Assembly (NCBI GenBank): GCA_030041075.1 | Contig: JASHOP010000072.1 | Span: 1 to 32,889 of the forward strand | DNA length: 32,889 bases | DNA from: Thermoplasmata archaeon | GTDB taxonomy: Archaea; Thermoplasmatota; Thermoplasmata; Lutacidiplasmatales; UBA184 | Direction of reading: 5' to 3' | Part shown: piece by piece, positions 8,286 to 17,319 of the stretch | Layout of the letters: the number at the start of each line of letters is the position of its first letter | How positions within the stretch are numbered: the first letter of the stretch is position 1 | Notes under the pieces: generated by a model | Seen by the model: the letters and a program-made list of their open reading frames with translations, nothing else | Database searches by the model: none | What the model was told of the DNA's origin: nothing | Made by a program: the position numbers and the translations under genes

Positions 8286-9623
8286 ATGACGGGGAACGTG
8301 CCGGCCGGTAACGACGCGACCGAGGCGGCGTCTCGCGATGCGTTCGCGGAGCAGGCTGCCGCGACGGGGTTGGTGCTGCCGCGCCGGGCGCGGGTGAACC
8401 CATGGCTCGCGATCGGATTCTCGGTGATCGTGATCGGCGGCTCGATCGGCGTCGGGGAGATCACCAACTGGGCGATCGGGCCCCGGGACCCGTACGGGTC
8501 CCCGTCGATCTTCACCGCCCACGACTGCGTCGGGGTCCCGCCGTCGCTCGCCACCTACCTGACGGGGGCGGTCAGCCAGGACGCCGACCCCGACCTGATC
8601 GCCTCGCTGGCGGCCCTCGGGGTCGACTTTTCGAACTGGAGCGGGGGATGCGTCCACGTCGACCCGACGACGAGCCTGGGCGACGGCTACGTTCCCGAAC
8701 TCTCCGAACGCGCGGTGGACTTCGCCGCGACGAGCGCCGTTCCCAACGTCACGGACCGCTCCGATCTCGGTTCGACGGTCGATCTCATGCCGCAGTCCGT
8801 CGTTCCCGTGGCCGTCGTCTACGACCTCCCCGGCCTGCCGAGCGGACTGCACCTCAACGGTTCGGTGCTGGCCGAAATGTACGATGGCACGATCTCGTCC
8901 TGGAATGATCCCGCGGTGGTCGCGCTCAACCCGGGCGTCAATTTCTCGGGAGCGCCCCCGCTCACGGTGTACTATCGCTCGGACGCGGCCGATACCAACC
9001 TTCCGTTCACCGCGTTCCTCGCGCAGTCCAGCGCGAGCTGGAATGCGTCGATCGGCGAGGGGAGCCAGGTCGCGTGGCCGGCGGGGGTGGCCGCCGGGAG
9101 CGCCGCGGCGATGTCGGCGGACATCGCCGCCACGCCGGGGGCTCTGGGCTACGTCGACGTGAACGGCTCGTCGCCGGTCAACGCCAGCGAGGCGATGCTC
9201 GAGAATCCGGCCGGGTCGTTCGTCCCTCCCACCCCTGCCAACGCCAGCGCCGCCGCGGCGGCCCTCGCCGGTTCCTCCGCGATGAAGAACCGTGACTGGG
9301 GCGCGGTTTCGCTGATCGACGCCCCCGGCTCGGCGAGCTATCCGATCTCGTATCTCTCGTACGTGGCGTTGTACCAGGACCTCGGCTATGCGTACTCGGG
9401 GACGATCAGCCAGACCAACGCCACGTGGCTCGTGACGTTCTTCTGGTGGCTCGCCGCGGACGCCCAGAACTACACGGGGGCTCTCGGTCTCGGATCGCTC
9501 CCGTCCGGTCTCGTGACGCTCGACGAGGAGCAGCTCGAGAACGTCACGTACGACGGGCTGTCGCTGCTGGAGGGAGCGGAGGGTTCCGAGACCGACGAGA
9601 CGGGAGAGACCGGCGAGTTCTAG
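8286..9623 (+). CDS. membrane-anchored PstS-like periplasmic-binding-fold protein
   Basis: N-terminal uncleaved TM (WLAIGFSVIVIGGSIGVGEI), then ...VPVAVVYDLPGLPSGLHLNGSVLAEMYDGTISSWNDPAVVALNPGVNFSGAPPLTVYYRSDAADTNLPFTAFLAQ...GALGYVDVN; layout of the PstS family. Confidence 0.75.
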   Translation: MTGNVPAGNDATEAASRDAFAEQAAATGLVLPRRARVNPWLAIGFSVIVIGGSIGVGEITNWAIGPRDPYGSPSIFTAHDCVGVPPSLATYLTGAVSQDADPDLIASLAALGVDFSNWSGGCVHVDPTTSLGDGYVPELSERAVDFAATSAVPNVTDRSDLGSTVDLMPQSVVPVAVVYDLPGLPSGLHLNGSVLAEMYDGTISSWNDPAVVALNPGVNFSGAPPLTVYYRSDAADTNLPFTAFLAQSSASWNASIGEGSQVAWPAGVAAGSAAAMSADIAATPGALGYVDVNGSSPVNASEAMLENPAGSFVPPTPANASAAAAALAGSSAMKNRDWGAVSLIDAPGSASYPISYLSYVALYQDLGYAYSGTISQTNATWLVTFFWWLAADAQNYTGALGLGSLPSGLVTLDEEQLENVTYDGLSLLEGAEGSETDETGETGEF

Positions 9624-9649
9624 CCTCGGTCCGCGCGGATTTCGTAAAG

Positions 9650-9660
9650 AATTATATAGC
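9650..9660 (+). promoter_or_regulatory. TATA box upstream of the membrane polyferredoxin gene
   Basis: AATTATATAGC, the most AT-rich stretch between 8286 and 11841; about 75 nt before the ATG at 9730. Confidence 0.55.
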
Positions 9661-9729
9661 GTGCCCCCGCCTAATAATCGACGGCGGCGAACGGTCTACG
9701 TTCGACGCCGCGTACGAAGGGCGTGTCGG

Positions 9730-11841
9730 ATGATCATGGACACCGATATCCTCGCGACCCTCACCGGCGCCCTCGTGGTGGCCGCAATCTCCCTGGCGCT
9801 CCGCCCGGCCGTGCAACGCCGCCCGGGGTGGGACCCGCGTCTCGGCGTTCTTGCCCTCGGGGCGCTCTGGGTCGGGCTCGCGGGCGTCGTCCTCTCGGTC
9901 GCCGGGCCTTCTGTCCCGACGCTTCTGTTGGTCGCCGGCTCCTCGGCCGTGCTCGCGGGTTGCGCGCTGGCGGCACGTAGCCGCACCGCCCCGCGGGCAC
10001 CGGAACGTGCGGACGCCCCCTCGGCCCACGGCCCGGCCGCGGGTCGGTGGACCCTCGGCCTGCTCGCTCTCGCGGCCGGGGCGGACGTGCTCTTCGGGGT
10101 GGTTCTCCGCCTGGTCGGGGCCGCCCCGGCGGCGCCCGGCCTACCGCCGGAGTCGGCCGCGGTCGTCGGCGTCGTTCTCGCCCCGGCGTTCCTCGGGGTC
10201 GCGGGCGCGGAGGTGGTCGCCTGGGCCCTGCTGGCGCGCGGCCGGTTCGACTACCGCCTGCGGCTGATGCTCGTCTCGCAGGCCGGTCTCTTGATGCTGT
10301 CGCCGACGCTGCTCGCGATCCACGGTTGGACCGTCGGTTCGGCGCTCGCGGGCAGCGCGCTCGCGATCGCGATGTTCGTCGTCGCGCTCCAATACCTGTA
10401 CCGCACGAAGCAGCTGTCCGGCTCGGTCTCCCACTACCTGGTCGCCTGGACCGCCGGCGCGATCCTGATCGCCGCCGGATGGTTTCTCCTCGACTTCGAC
10501 GGATCGGCGGTGGTCCTCGGAGTCGCCGTCGTTTTCCAGCTGGGGCTGGCGATGTTCGCGGCGGTCGTCGCACCGCCGGAGAACGCGGGGGAGCGGCACG
10601 CGTGGCTCCTCCGGCCGTTCTGGGTGTTCCTGTTCCTCGTGCTCACGTTCCTCACGGAGTTCTTCCTCGGCGCGCTCCTCGATCTCGAGATCGCCGGTCG
10701 CGGGTTCGTCGAGTACATCCCGTTCGTCCGGCCCTCGGGGTCGTCCGGCGCGGTCGCCAACGCGCTCGTGTACAACGGGCTCTGGTTCGCCGCGGCGATC
10801 CTCGCGTCGGCCTGGTTCCTGGTCGCCCTCGGCTTCACCATGGGACCGCTGGTCGCCCTCAAGATCCGCGAGACGAGGGAGCGGCCGCAGAAGTACCGCC
10901 TCGGGCTGACGATCGCCGTCTACGCCATCGCCGCGGTGTACATCCCGAGTTTCGCCTCGTCCACCCCGCTGATGAACATCCCGGCCCTCGCCAGCCTCCC
11001 CGTGATCGGATGGGGATTCGGCCTCCGCGCCGGCGGACCGTTCGAGGCGGGGATATCGCTCGCCGTGCTCATGATGTACCTCGGCGTCGGGGTGCTCACC
11101 GTACTTTTCGGCCGCAAGGCGCTCTGCTCGGTGATGTGCGGCGCAGCGCTGATGTACCAGGGGACCGCCATCCACGAGATGCGGCAGTTCAACCAGACGT
11201 CGAAGGTCGGCCGCTACTTCCTGGGGAGCCAGCTGTCGACGGCGTACGTCGTGATGTCCGGCGTCGCCGTCGTCTCCCTGTTCGCGGTCTCGCTGCTCGC
11301 GCTGCTCCGCCTCCTGCCGGCGGTCCAGGTCGCCAACGGCGAGTTCGACACGTCCGCGCTCCCCCTGCCGATCGAGCTGTACTTCGGCGGGCTCTGGTTC
11401 GTGATGTTCGTGTCGACCCCGTACGTCGGCACGTACAACTGCGCCACCACCGGCTTCTGCCACTGGGGGACGCTCAGCCTCCCGTTCGCGAAGGTGGGGC
11501 TGTTCAAGCTCAAGGTCAAGGACCGGAAGGTCTGCCAGGAGTGCACGACGTTCGACTGCGCCAAGGCGTGCCCGGTCGGTCTGGTCGACATGCCCCTCTA
11601 CTTCCGCACGACCGGGGAGTACCGCAGTACGAAGTGCTGCGGCGTCGGCGATTGCGTCGGGGCGTGCCCGTACGGGAACATGTACCACCAGGACGTGCGG
11701 CTCTGGCTCCGCCGCCGGCTCGGCCGCTCGGAGCCGTCGGCGCCCGCCGGGGCCCGGGGCGGCGTACCGCTGCCGATGGTCCGCTCGACCGGCGCCGACG
11801 GCGGAACTCCCCGGCCCGCCGGGGCGACGCTGCCGCCATGA
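9730..11841 (+). CDS. polytopic membrane 4Fe-4S protein (NapH/CcoG-like polyferredoxin)
   Basis: ATGATCATGGAC start; many TM helices; CSVMCGAALMYQG, YNCATTGFCHWG, then CQECTTFDCAKACPVGLVDMP and KCCGVGDCVGACPYGNMYHQD (two Fe-S motifs). Confidence 0.8.
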   Translation: MIMDTDILATLTGALVVAAISLALRPAVQRRPGWDPRLGVLALGALWVGLAGVVLSVAGPSVPTLLLVAGSSAVLAGCALAARSRTAPRAPERADAPSAHGPAAGRWTLGLLALAAGADVLFGVVLRLVGAAPAAPGLPPESAAVVGVVLAPAFLGVAGAEVVAWALLARGRFDYRLRLMLVSQAGLLMLSPTLLAIHGWTVGSALAGSALAIAMFVVALQYLYRTKQLSGSVSHYLVAWTAGAILIAAGWFLLDFDGSAVVLGVAVVFQLGLAMFAAVVAPPENAGERHAWLLRPFWVFLFLVLTFLTEFFLGALLDLEIAGRGFVEYIPFVRPSGSSGAVANALVYNGLWFAAAILASAWFLVALGFTMGPLVALKIRETRERPQKYRLGLTIAVYAIAAVYIPSFASSTPLMNIPALASLPVIGWGFGLRAGGPFEAGISLAVLMMYLGVGVLTVLFGRKALCSVMCGAALMYQGTAIHEMRQFNQTSKVGRYFLGSQLSTAYVVMSGVAVVSLFAVSLLALLRLLPAVQVANGEFDTSALPLPIELYFGGLWFVMFVSTPYVGTYNCATTGFCHWGTLSLPFAKVGLFKLKVKDRKVCQECTTFDCAKACPVGLVDMPLYFRTTGEYRSTKCCGVGDCVGACPYGNMYHQDVRLWLRRRLGRSEPSAPAGARGGVPLPMVRSTGADGGTPRPAGATLPP

Positions 11842-11889
11842 GGACCCGGGTGTCGCCTCCGAACGTCCGAGCGCGTCGCGGGTCAGCGT

Positions 11890-11910
11890 CCCCGTGCCGG
11901 AGGCACGGGG
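11890..11910 (+). repeat. perfect inverted repeat (9-bp stem, 3-nt loop)
   Basis: CCCCGTGCC-GGA-GGCACGGGG, between the polyferredoxin and the next gene on the same strand. Confidence 0.6.
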
Positions 11911-11929
11911 GGAGGAGCGGCTGATCGCC

Positions 11930-12424
11930 ATGCCGACCGGCGTGCGTCCTCACCTGCCGCTGGGCGTGATCCTGCTGGCCGTGGGCTGCGCCGCCCTGCT
12001 CCTCAGCCTGACGGCGGTCCTCTACTGGTTCCCCCAGGACTCGTCGGTCTCGGTCCCGAGCTCGGGTCCCGTCTACAGCGGATCGCTCGTCGAGGTCGAG
12101 AGCTACGAGCTCATGACCGCGTACTGGACGAACAACACGACGGACACGGACTACCTCGCGTCGCCCGAGTGCCCGCCCACGACCTGTCCGTTCTACGTGA
12201 CGCCCGGCGGGGTCACGACGATCCAGATGACCCTCGAGGACAACGACACGATCTCCCATCAGGTCCTCAGCGTGGTGTTCGACTCGCCGTTCACCACGGT
12301 GGCGACGACCCCGACCCTCCCCGTGACCCTGGCCCCGAACGATCCCACGGTGTTCGATGTGGAGGTCCAGGTGCCCACGGTCGCGGCGATCTACACGGCG
12401 ACCGGAACGATCAACACCACCTGA
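11930..12424 (+). CDS. membrane-anchored secreted beta-sandwich (cupredoxin-like?) protein
   Basis: MPTGVRPHLPLGVILLAVGCAALLLSLTAVLYWFPQ... anchor, then a beta-rich domain ...YVTPGGVTTIQMTLEDNDTISHQVLSVVFDSPF...; no complete His-Cys-His-Met copper site visible. Confidence 0.6.
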   Translation: MPTGVRPHLPLGVILLAVGCAALLLSLTAVLYWFPQDSSVSVPSSGPVYSGSLVEVESYELMTAYWTNNTTDTDYLASPECPPTTCPFYVTPGGVTTIQMTLEDNDTISHQVLSVVFDSPFTTVATTPTLPVTLAPNDPTVFDVEVQVPTVAAIYTATGTINTT

Positions 12425-12600
12425 CCCCGAGCGGGTCGCGGCGGACCGGCCGTGGGGTTGGCGAGGACGACCTCGCCCCCATCCCGGCGCGGGAGGTCGG
12501 ATAGCCGGGGGCCCCCGGGGGCGAGGAGCCACGGACCGGTAGGGTCGTCCCGTCCCGCCGCCGTTAAGAGACTCGCCCTTTTCGCGCGGCGGGGTCAGCG

Positions 12601-13734
12601 ATGGTCAAGCTCGCCGAGTGGCGGGGGAAGGAGCTGTTCCGAAAGTACGGGGTCCCGGTTCCAACGGGCCGGGTCGTACGATCGGCGGAGGAGGGCGAAC
12701 GGGCCGCGGCGTCGGGTTCGGTCCCGCTCCCGTGCGTCGTCAAGGCCCAGGTGCTCGCCGGCGGCCGGGGCAAGGGCGGGGCCGTCCGGTTCGCGAACTC
12801 GCCGTCGGAGGTCCACGCCGCCACCGCCGCGATCCTGGGGCTCGAGTTCAAGGGGGAGAAGGTCCGGGAGGTCCTCCTCGAGGGAAAGGTCGCGATCGGC
12901 CGGGAGCTCTACCTCGCGATCGCCCTCGACCGGAGCCTGCGGAGCCCGGTCCTGATGGCGAGCGCGGAGGGCGGGGTCGAGATCGAGACGGTCGCCGACG
13001 GCGCCGTCGACCGCCAGCCGATCGACCCGTTCCCCGGCATCACCGGCTTCGAGCGTCGACGTGCCGCGAGGACCCTCGGACTGTCCGGCGGCCTCGCGAA
13101 CGAGCTCGACCCGATCCTGCGGGCGCTCTGGGCCCTGTTCCAGGCGGAGGACGCGGAGCTCGTGGAGATCAACCCGCTCGCGGTCGTGGGGGACCATCTC
13201 CTCGCCCTTGACTCGAAGGTGATCATCGAGGACGACGCGGGGTTCCGGCACCCCGAGTACGCGGAGATCCGCGACGACCGGACCCCCCTCGAGGAGATCG
13301 CGCGCGAGAAGGAGATCGCGTTCGTCCAGCTCGACGGCAACATCGGCGTGATCGCGAACGGGGCGGGTCTCACGATGGCCACCCTCGACGTGCTGATGGA
13401 GCTCGGCGGGAAGCCGGGCGTCTTCCTCGACCTGGGCGGCACGGACGACCCGAAGAAGGTCACGGAGGCGTTCCTGCTCATGGCCGAGGCCCGCCCGAAC
13501 GCCGTCTTCCTCAACATCTTCGGCGGGGTCACCCGGTGCGACACCGTCGCGACCGGCCTCGTCGCCGCGATGCGCCAGGTGCCCGAGGCGAACCGGTTCC
13601 CGCTGGTCGCCCGGATCCGCGGGAACAACGAGAAGGAGGGGATCGAGATCCTGCGTGCGGCCGGGGTCACGTCGGTCCCGGACCTCCGGGCTTCGGCGGA
13701 GGCGGTCGTGGCCGCGGCGGGAGGGGGGCGATGA
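12601..13734 (+). CDS. sucC: succinate--CoA ligase (ADP/GDP-forming) subunit beta
   Basis: [26 protein letters not shown]...[20 protein letters not shown]...[37 protein letters not shown]...[34 protein letters not shown]...[15 protein letters not shown]. Confidence 0.95.
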   Translation: MVKLAEWRGKELFRKYGVPVPTGRVVRSAEEGERAAASGSVPLPCVVKAQVLAGGRGKGGAVRFANSPSEVHAATAAILGLEFKGEKVREVLLEGKVAIGRELYLAIALDRSLRSPVLMASAEGGVEIETVADGAVDRQPIDPFPGITGFERRRAARTLGLSGGLANELDPILRALWALFQAEDAELVEINPLAVVGDHLLALDSKVIIEDDAGFRHPEYAEIRDDRTPLEEIAREKEIAFVQLDGNIGVIANGAGLTMATLDVLMELGGKPGVFLDLGGTDDPKKVTEAFLLMAEARPNAVFLNIFGGVTRCDTVATGLVAAMRQVPEANRFPLVARIRGNNEKEGIEILRAAGVTSVPDLRASAEAVVAAAGGGR

Positions 13735-14615
13735 GCGTGCTCGTCGACGCGTCGACGCGCGTCGTGGTCCAGGGGATCACCGGCCATCAGGGGACGGTCC
13801 ACACCGCCCAGATGCGGGCGTTCGGGACCCACGTCGTCGCCGGCGTGACCCCCGGCAAGGCCGGGTCCACGGTCGAAGGGGTCCCCGTGTTCGACGCCGT
13901 GCGCGACGCGGTCGAGAGGACCGGGGCGAACGCCTCCTGCATCTTCGTCCCGGCCCCGTTCGCGAAGGACGCCCTCCTCGAGGCGGTCGACGCCGGGATC
14001 CGGCTCTGCGTGATCGTGACCGAGCACATCCCGTTCCACGACATGCTCGTGATGTACCGGTATGCCCGCGCGAACGGGGCCCGCATCATCGGGCCGAACT
14101 GCCCGGGGATCGCCGCCCCGGGGAAGGCGAAGGTCGGGATCATCCCGAACGTCGTCTTCCGCCCGGGCCGCGTGGGCGTGATCTCGCGGAGCGGGACGCT
14201 GACGTACGAGATCGTCAACGGGATCAAGGAGCACGGTCTCGGCCAGTCGACGTGCATCGGGCTCGGCGGGGACCCGGTGGTCGGGACTTCGTTCGTGGAC
14301 GCCCTCCCGTTCTTCGAGGCCGACCCCGAGACCGACCTCCTCGTGCTCGTGGGCGAGATCGGCGGGACGGCCGAGGAGGATGCCGCGGAGTACATCCAGC
14401 ATCACTTCTCGAAGCCGGTCGTCGCCTACATCGCCGGCCGGGCCGCGCCCCCGGGCAAGCGGATGGGCCACGCGGGGGCGATCATCGCCCGGGGTCGGGG
14501 CACGGCGGCGACGAAGGTCGCCGCGCTCGACAGGGCCGGGGCGCGCGTCGCGCGGTTCCCGTACGAGGTGCCCCAGATGGTCGCGGAGATCGTCGCCGCC
14601 CGGGCGCCCCGATGA
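13731..14615 (+). CDS. sucD: succinate--CoA ligase subunit alpha
   Basis: [57 protein letters not shown]...[44 protein letters not shown]...[25 protein letters not shown] overlap with sucC. Confidence 0.95.
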   Translation: MSVLVDASTRVVVQGITGHQGTVHTAQMRAFGTHVVAGVTPGKAGSTVEGVPVFDAVRDAVERTGANASCIFVPAPFAKDALLEAVDAGIRLCVIVTEHIPFHDMLVMYRYARANGARIIGPNCPGIAAPGKAKVGIIPNVVFRPGRVGVISRSGTLTYEIVNGIKEHGLGQSTCIGLGGDPVVGTSFVDALPFFEADPETDLLVLVGEIGGTAEEDAAEYIQHHFSKPVVAYIAGRAAPPGKRMGHAGAIIARGRGTAATKVAALDRAGARVARFPYEVPQMVAEIVAARAPR

Positions 14616-14833
14616 CGCCCGGGGGCGTGCGGCCCGCGGAGGAGCCGCCCGAGCCGTGCCTCGTCGTGCGGTGCGGGGCTCCCTCCGTCCGCCGCCTCAC
14701 GCTCGCCGAGGCGAGGAAGGCGTTCCCCGATCTTCCCGAGCGGGGACGGCGCGCCCCGCTCTGCCGCGAGCACTATCGCGCGTGGAAGAAGTCCACCCGC
14801 GCGGCGCGCAAGCTCGACCGCCTCGCCCGGTGA
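14612..14833 (+). CDS. small Cys/His-containing (putative Zn-finger) protein, translationally coupled to sucD
   Basis: [77 protein letters not shown] overlap with the sucD stop; 'C..HYR.WKK' resembles small Zn-finger proteins. Confidence 0.65.
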   Translation: MTPGGVRPAEEPPEPCLVVRCGAPSVRRLTLAEARKAFPDLPERGRRAPLCREHYRAWKKSTRAARKLDRLAR

Positions 14834-14871
14834 CCGCCGTCCCGTCGGGTTCGGGTCCCGACCGCGACGGG

Positions 14872-14887
14872 CCCCCGGTCCCGGGGG
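14872..14887. terminator. GC hairpin between convergent genes (possible terminator or mRNA 3' structure)
   Basis: CCCCCGG-TC-CCGGGGG between the stops at 14833 (+) and 14889 (-). No T-tract, so the role is uncertain. Confidence 0.3.
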
Positions 14888-14888
14888 A

Positions 14889-14996
14889 TCACTGCTTGCG
14901 CATCTTCTGGGCCCGCATGCGGCGGCGCATCCGCTTCTTGCGCCACTTCCACCGCATGTGGCCCCGCTTCTTCCAGACTCGCGAGGAGCGTTTCAT
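14889..14996 (-). CDS. rpl41e: ribosomal protein eL41-like (35 aa), absent from the supplied ORF track
   Basis: Reverse complement: [35 protein letters not shown]. The core '[22 protein letters not shown]' closely matches the L41 pattern [25 protein letters not shown]. AT-rich promoter-like element TAATAAAC just upstream (about 15033-15041). Confidence 0.8.
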   Translation of the reverse strand: [35 protein letters not shown]

Positions 14997-15141
14997 CCCG
15001 TCACGGACCGACCGGGCGCGCCTACGGAGTCCCGTTTATTAGGGTTGCCGGCGGCGCGCGCTCGGCCGGGTCCGGGCGACCGGCTCCGCCGCCGGGCCGG
15101 CGGAAGCGGCCGGGCCGGCCCCCGTCGACGGGGAGGTCGGG

Positions 15142-15777
15142 TCACGTGCGCGCCAGGTCCGCAAAGATCCGCCGGACCACCGGAGGCGAGGCCGGTACGG
15201 GAGTCGCGGGGTCGATCCAGGCGAAGTCGATCGCTTCGGCGCTCGCGCGGGGACCGTTGCGGTCGAGCGGGCGGGCCCGATAGCAGACCGTGATCCAGTG
15301 CAGCCGGACCCCGGCCTCGTCGGTGAAGTCCTCGTAGACCCCCAAGAGGTCGCCGACCTCCACCTCCAGTCCGAGCTCCTCCCCCACCTCCCGAGCGGCC
15401 GCGTCCCGGAGCGTCTCTTCCGGCTGGACGTACCCCTGAGGAAGCACCCAGGACCCGCGGTACGGCTCCCCCTCTTCCCGCATCACGAGGACCCGGTGGT
15501 CCGACTGGACCGCCGCGGCCACGAGCACGCGGACCTGCGAGTCCCGTGCGTCCCCCCGGGCGACGGCGGCTCGCGAGTAGCCCGGCGTTCGACCCCGCGC
15601 CGAGGCGCGGGAGCTTCCCCGGCCCGCCGGGTCGGGGTTTGCGGGCGGGCTCCCGCCGGGCGACGCGAGCGGGAGGCGTCCGGAACCCGCTCCCCGGTCG
15701 ACGGCGGGGCCGTGGCGGCCATGTGGGTCTCCGTTCACCGTTCCGCTCCGTCCGCGACCCCCGAGCGTTCGCTGCAT
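15142..15777 (-). CDS. Nudix hydrolase
   Basis: VRVLVAAAVQSDHRVLVMREEGEPYRGSWVLPQGYVQPEETLRDAAAREVGEELGLEVEVGDLLGVYEDF; Nudix box GX5EX7REVXEEXG. The start is uncertain: the N-terminal ~75 aa are low-complexity, but ATG 15777 sits 26 nt downstream of a TATA-like element (about 15798-15806). Confidence 0.8.
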   Translation of the reverse strand: MQRTLGGRGRSGTVNGDPHGRHGPAVDRGAGSGRLPLASPGGSPPANPDPAGRGSSRASARGRTPGYSRAAVARGDARDSQVRVLVAAAVQSDHRVLVMREEGEPYRGSWVLPQGYVQPEETLRDAAAREVGEELGLEVEVGDLLGVYEDFTDEAGVRLHWITVCYRARPLDRNGPRASAEAIDFAWIDPATPVPASPPVVRRIFADLART

Positions 15778-15905
15778 CCGGCGGGCCAAACGGTGAGGTA
15801 TTCTAAGATTCGCCCACCCCCGGGATACCCTCCGCCCGGGCGGGGCTCCCCGGGGGACGCGACCGGACGGCGCCGACGGGGGCCCGGGCGCGCCGGAGGA
15901 GGGAA

Positions 15906-17240
15906 ATGCCTCGACCGATACCGGTGGGGGTGGAGTCTCCTCTTCGGGAGGCCGATCCCCAGGGTCCCGCGTCCCCCGGCGCCGCCTCCATCCCGAGGCG
16001 CCGCCGGATCGCGCCGGACGTCTGGTCGATCTCCGTCACCAGCCTGTTCTCCGACTGGTCGTACGAGATGGTCCTCCCGATCCTGCCGTTCTTCCTGACA
16101 TTCTCCTTGGGCGCCTCGCCCCTGATCGTGGGGTTCGTCGACGGGGCCGCGCAGTTCGCCCAGAGCGGGGTCCAGTCGCTCGCCGGGATCGGCCGATGGG
16201 CCGAAGGACGCCAGCGGAAGGTGCGCGGCGCGTTCGGATACCTCGCGACGACCGTCGGACACGGGCTCCTCACGCTCGCCGTCGCCTGGCCCCAGGTTCT
16301 CGTCCTCCGCATCGCGGCGTGGCTCGGTCGGGGGTCGAGGCAGCCGATCAAGAAGGCGATCGTCTCGAACGCCACCGCGGCGCCGGACCAGGGCGCGGCG
16401 TTCGGGATCGAGCAGGCGATGGATTCTCTCGGCGCCGTGCTCGGCACCGCGACGGCGGTCGCGGTGCTCCTCTGGAGCGGGATCGACGGCTTCCGATCGA
16501 TCTTCGCCCTCAGCGTGGTCCCGGGCGTCGCGGCGATCGCGGTGCTCCTGGTATGGGTCCGCGACCGCGCCGCCCAGGATCCCTCCGGCGACTCCCGGCG
16601 TGGCTCCGCCCCGACGTGGAGGGATCTGCCGCGCGAGTTCCGCCTCTTCCTCGTCGCCGAGGCGGTGTTCGGCGTCGGCTCGTTCAGCATCCTGCTCGCC
16701 CTCCTCCGCGTCGGGGAGACGCTCGTCCCGGCGGACGGCGGATCGGTCGTCGACGCGGTGGTCGCGTCCCTCCTGCTCTACCTGCTCTACAACCTCCTGT
16801 TCGCCGGGCTGTCGTACCCCGGCGGCCGCTGGGTCGACCGCGCGCCCGGGCTCCTCCCGATCGCGATCTCGTTCGCCCTGTTCGCGGGGGTCGACGCGGC
16901 GTTGATCGCCGGCCACGGCCTGGGGGCCGGGGTCGTCGCGTTCTCCGTCGCCGGCGTCCAGGCCGGCCTGCAGGGCGTGGCGGAGTCAGCGTGGGTCGGC
17001 CGCCGGGTGGCGCGGGAGTCGGCCGGCGCCGCGTTCGGCTGGCTCGGCACGGTCCAGGGGATGGCGATCCTCGCCGGGTCGCTCCTGGCCGGGGCGCTGT
17101 GGACGTATCGCTCCGCGACGCTCGCCTTCGAGGTCTCGGCCGTCCTCTCGCTCGCGGGCGCGGGACTTCTCCTGCCCGTGTATCTCCTGGTCCGGGCGGC
17201 TCCCCGCCGGCCCCTGCCCGGGGTGTCCGGCCCCGGGTGA
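15906..17240 (+). CDS. major facilitator superfamily transporter
   Basis: IAPDVWSISVTSLFSDWSYEMVLPILPFFLTFSLGASPLIVGFVDGAAQFAQSGVQSLAGIGRWAEGRQRKVRGAFGYLATTVGHGLLTLA...; about 12 TM, G-x-x-x-D/RxxR-type loop after TM2. Confidence 0.85.
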   Translation: MPRPIPVGVESPLREADPQGPASPGAASIPRRRRIAPDVWSISVTSLFSDWSYEMVLPILPFFLTFSLGASPLIVGFVDGAAQFAQSGVQSLAGIGRWAEGRQRKVRGAFGYLATTVGHGLLTLAVAWPQVLVLRIAAWLGRGSRQPIKKAIVSNATAAPDQGAAFGIEQAMDSLGAVLGTATAVAVLLWSGIDGFRSIFALSVVPGVAAIAVLLVWVRDRAAQDPSGDSRRGSAPTWRDLPREFRLFLVAEAVFGVGSFSILLALLRVGETLVPADGGSVVDAVVASLLLYLLYNLLFAGLSYPGGRWVDRAPGLLPIAISFALFAGVDAALIAGHGLGAGVVAFSVAGVQAGLQGVAESAWVGRRVARESAGAAFGWLGTVQGMAILAGSLLAGALWTYRSATLAFEVSAVLSLAGAGLLLPVYLLVRAAPRRPLPGVSGPG

Positions 17241-17319
17241 GCCACCCCGCGGGACCCGGCGGGGAGGTGGACGCGTGGTCCGGGGCGGTACGGCCGGACC
17301 CGGGCGGAGGCCGCGCGCC

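Noticed and set aside
10047-11931. 625-aa (+) and 596-aa (-) ORFs overlapping the polyferredoxin gene
   Set aside because: Low-complexity charged/Arg-rich shadow ORFs; the 9730..11841 frame has the TM helices and Cys motifs.
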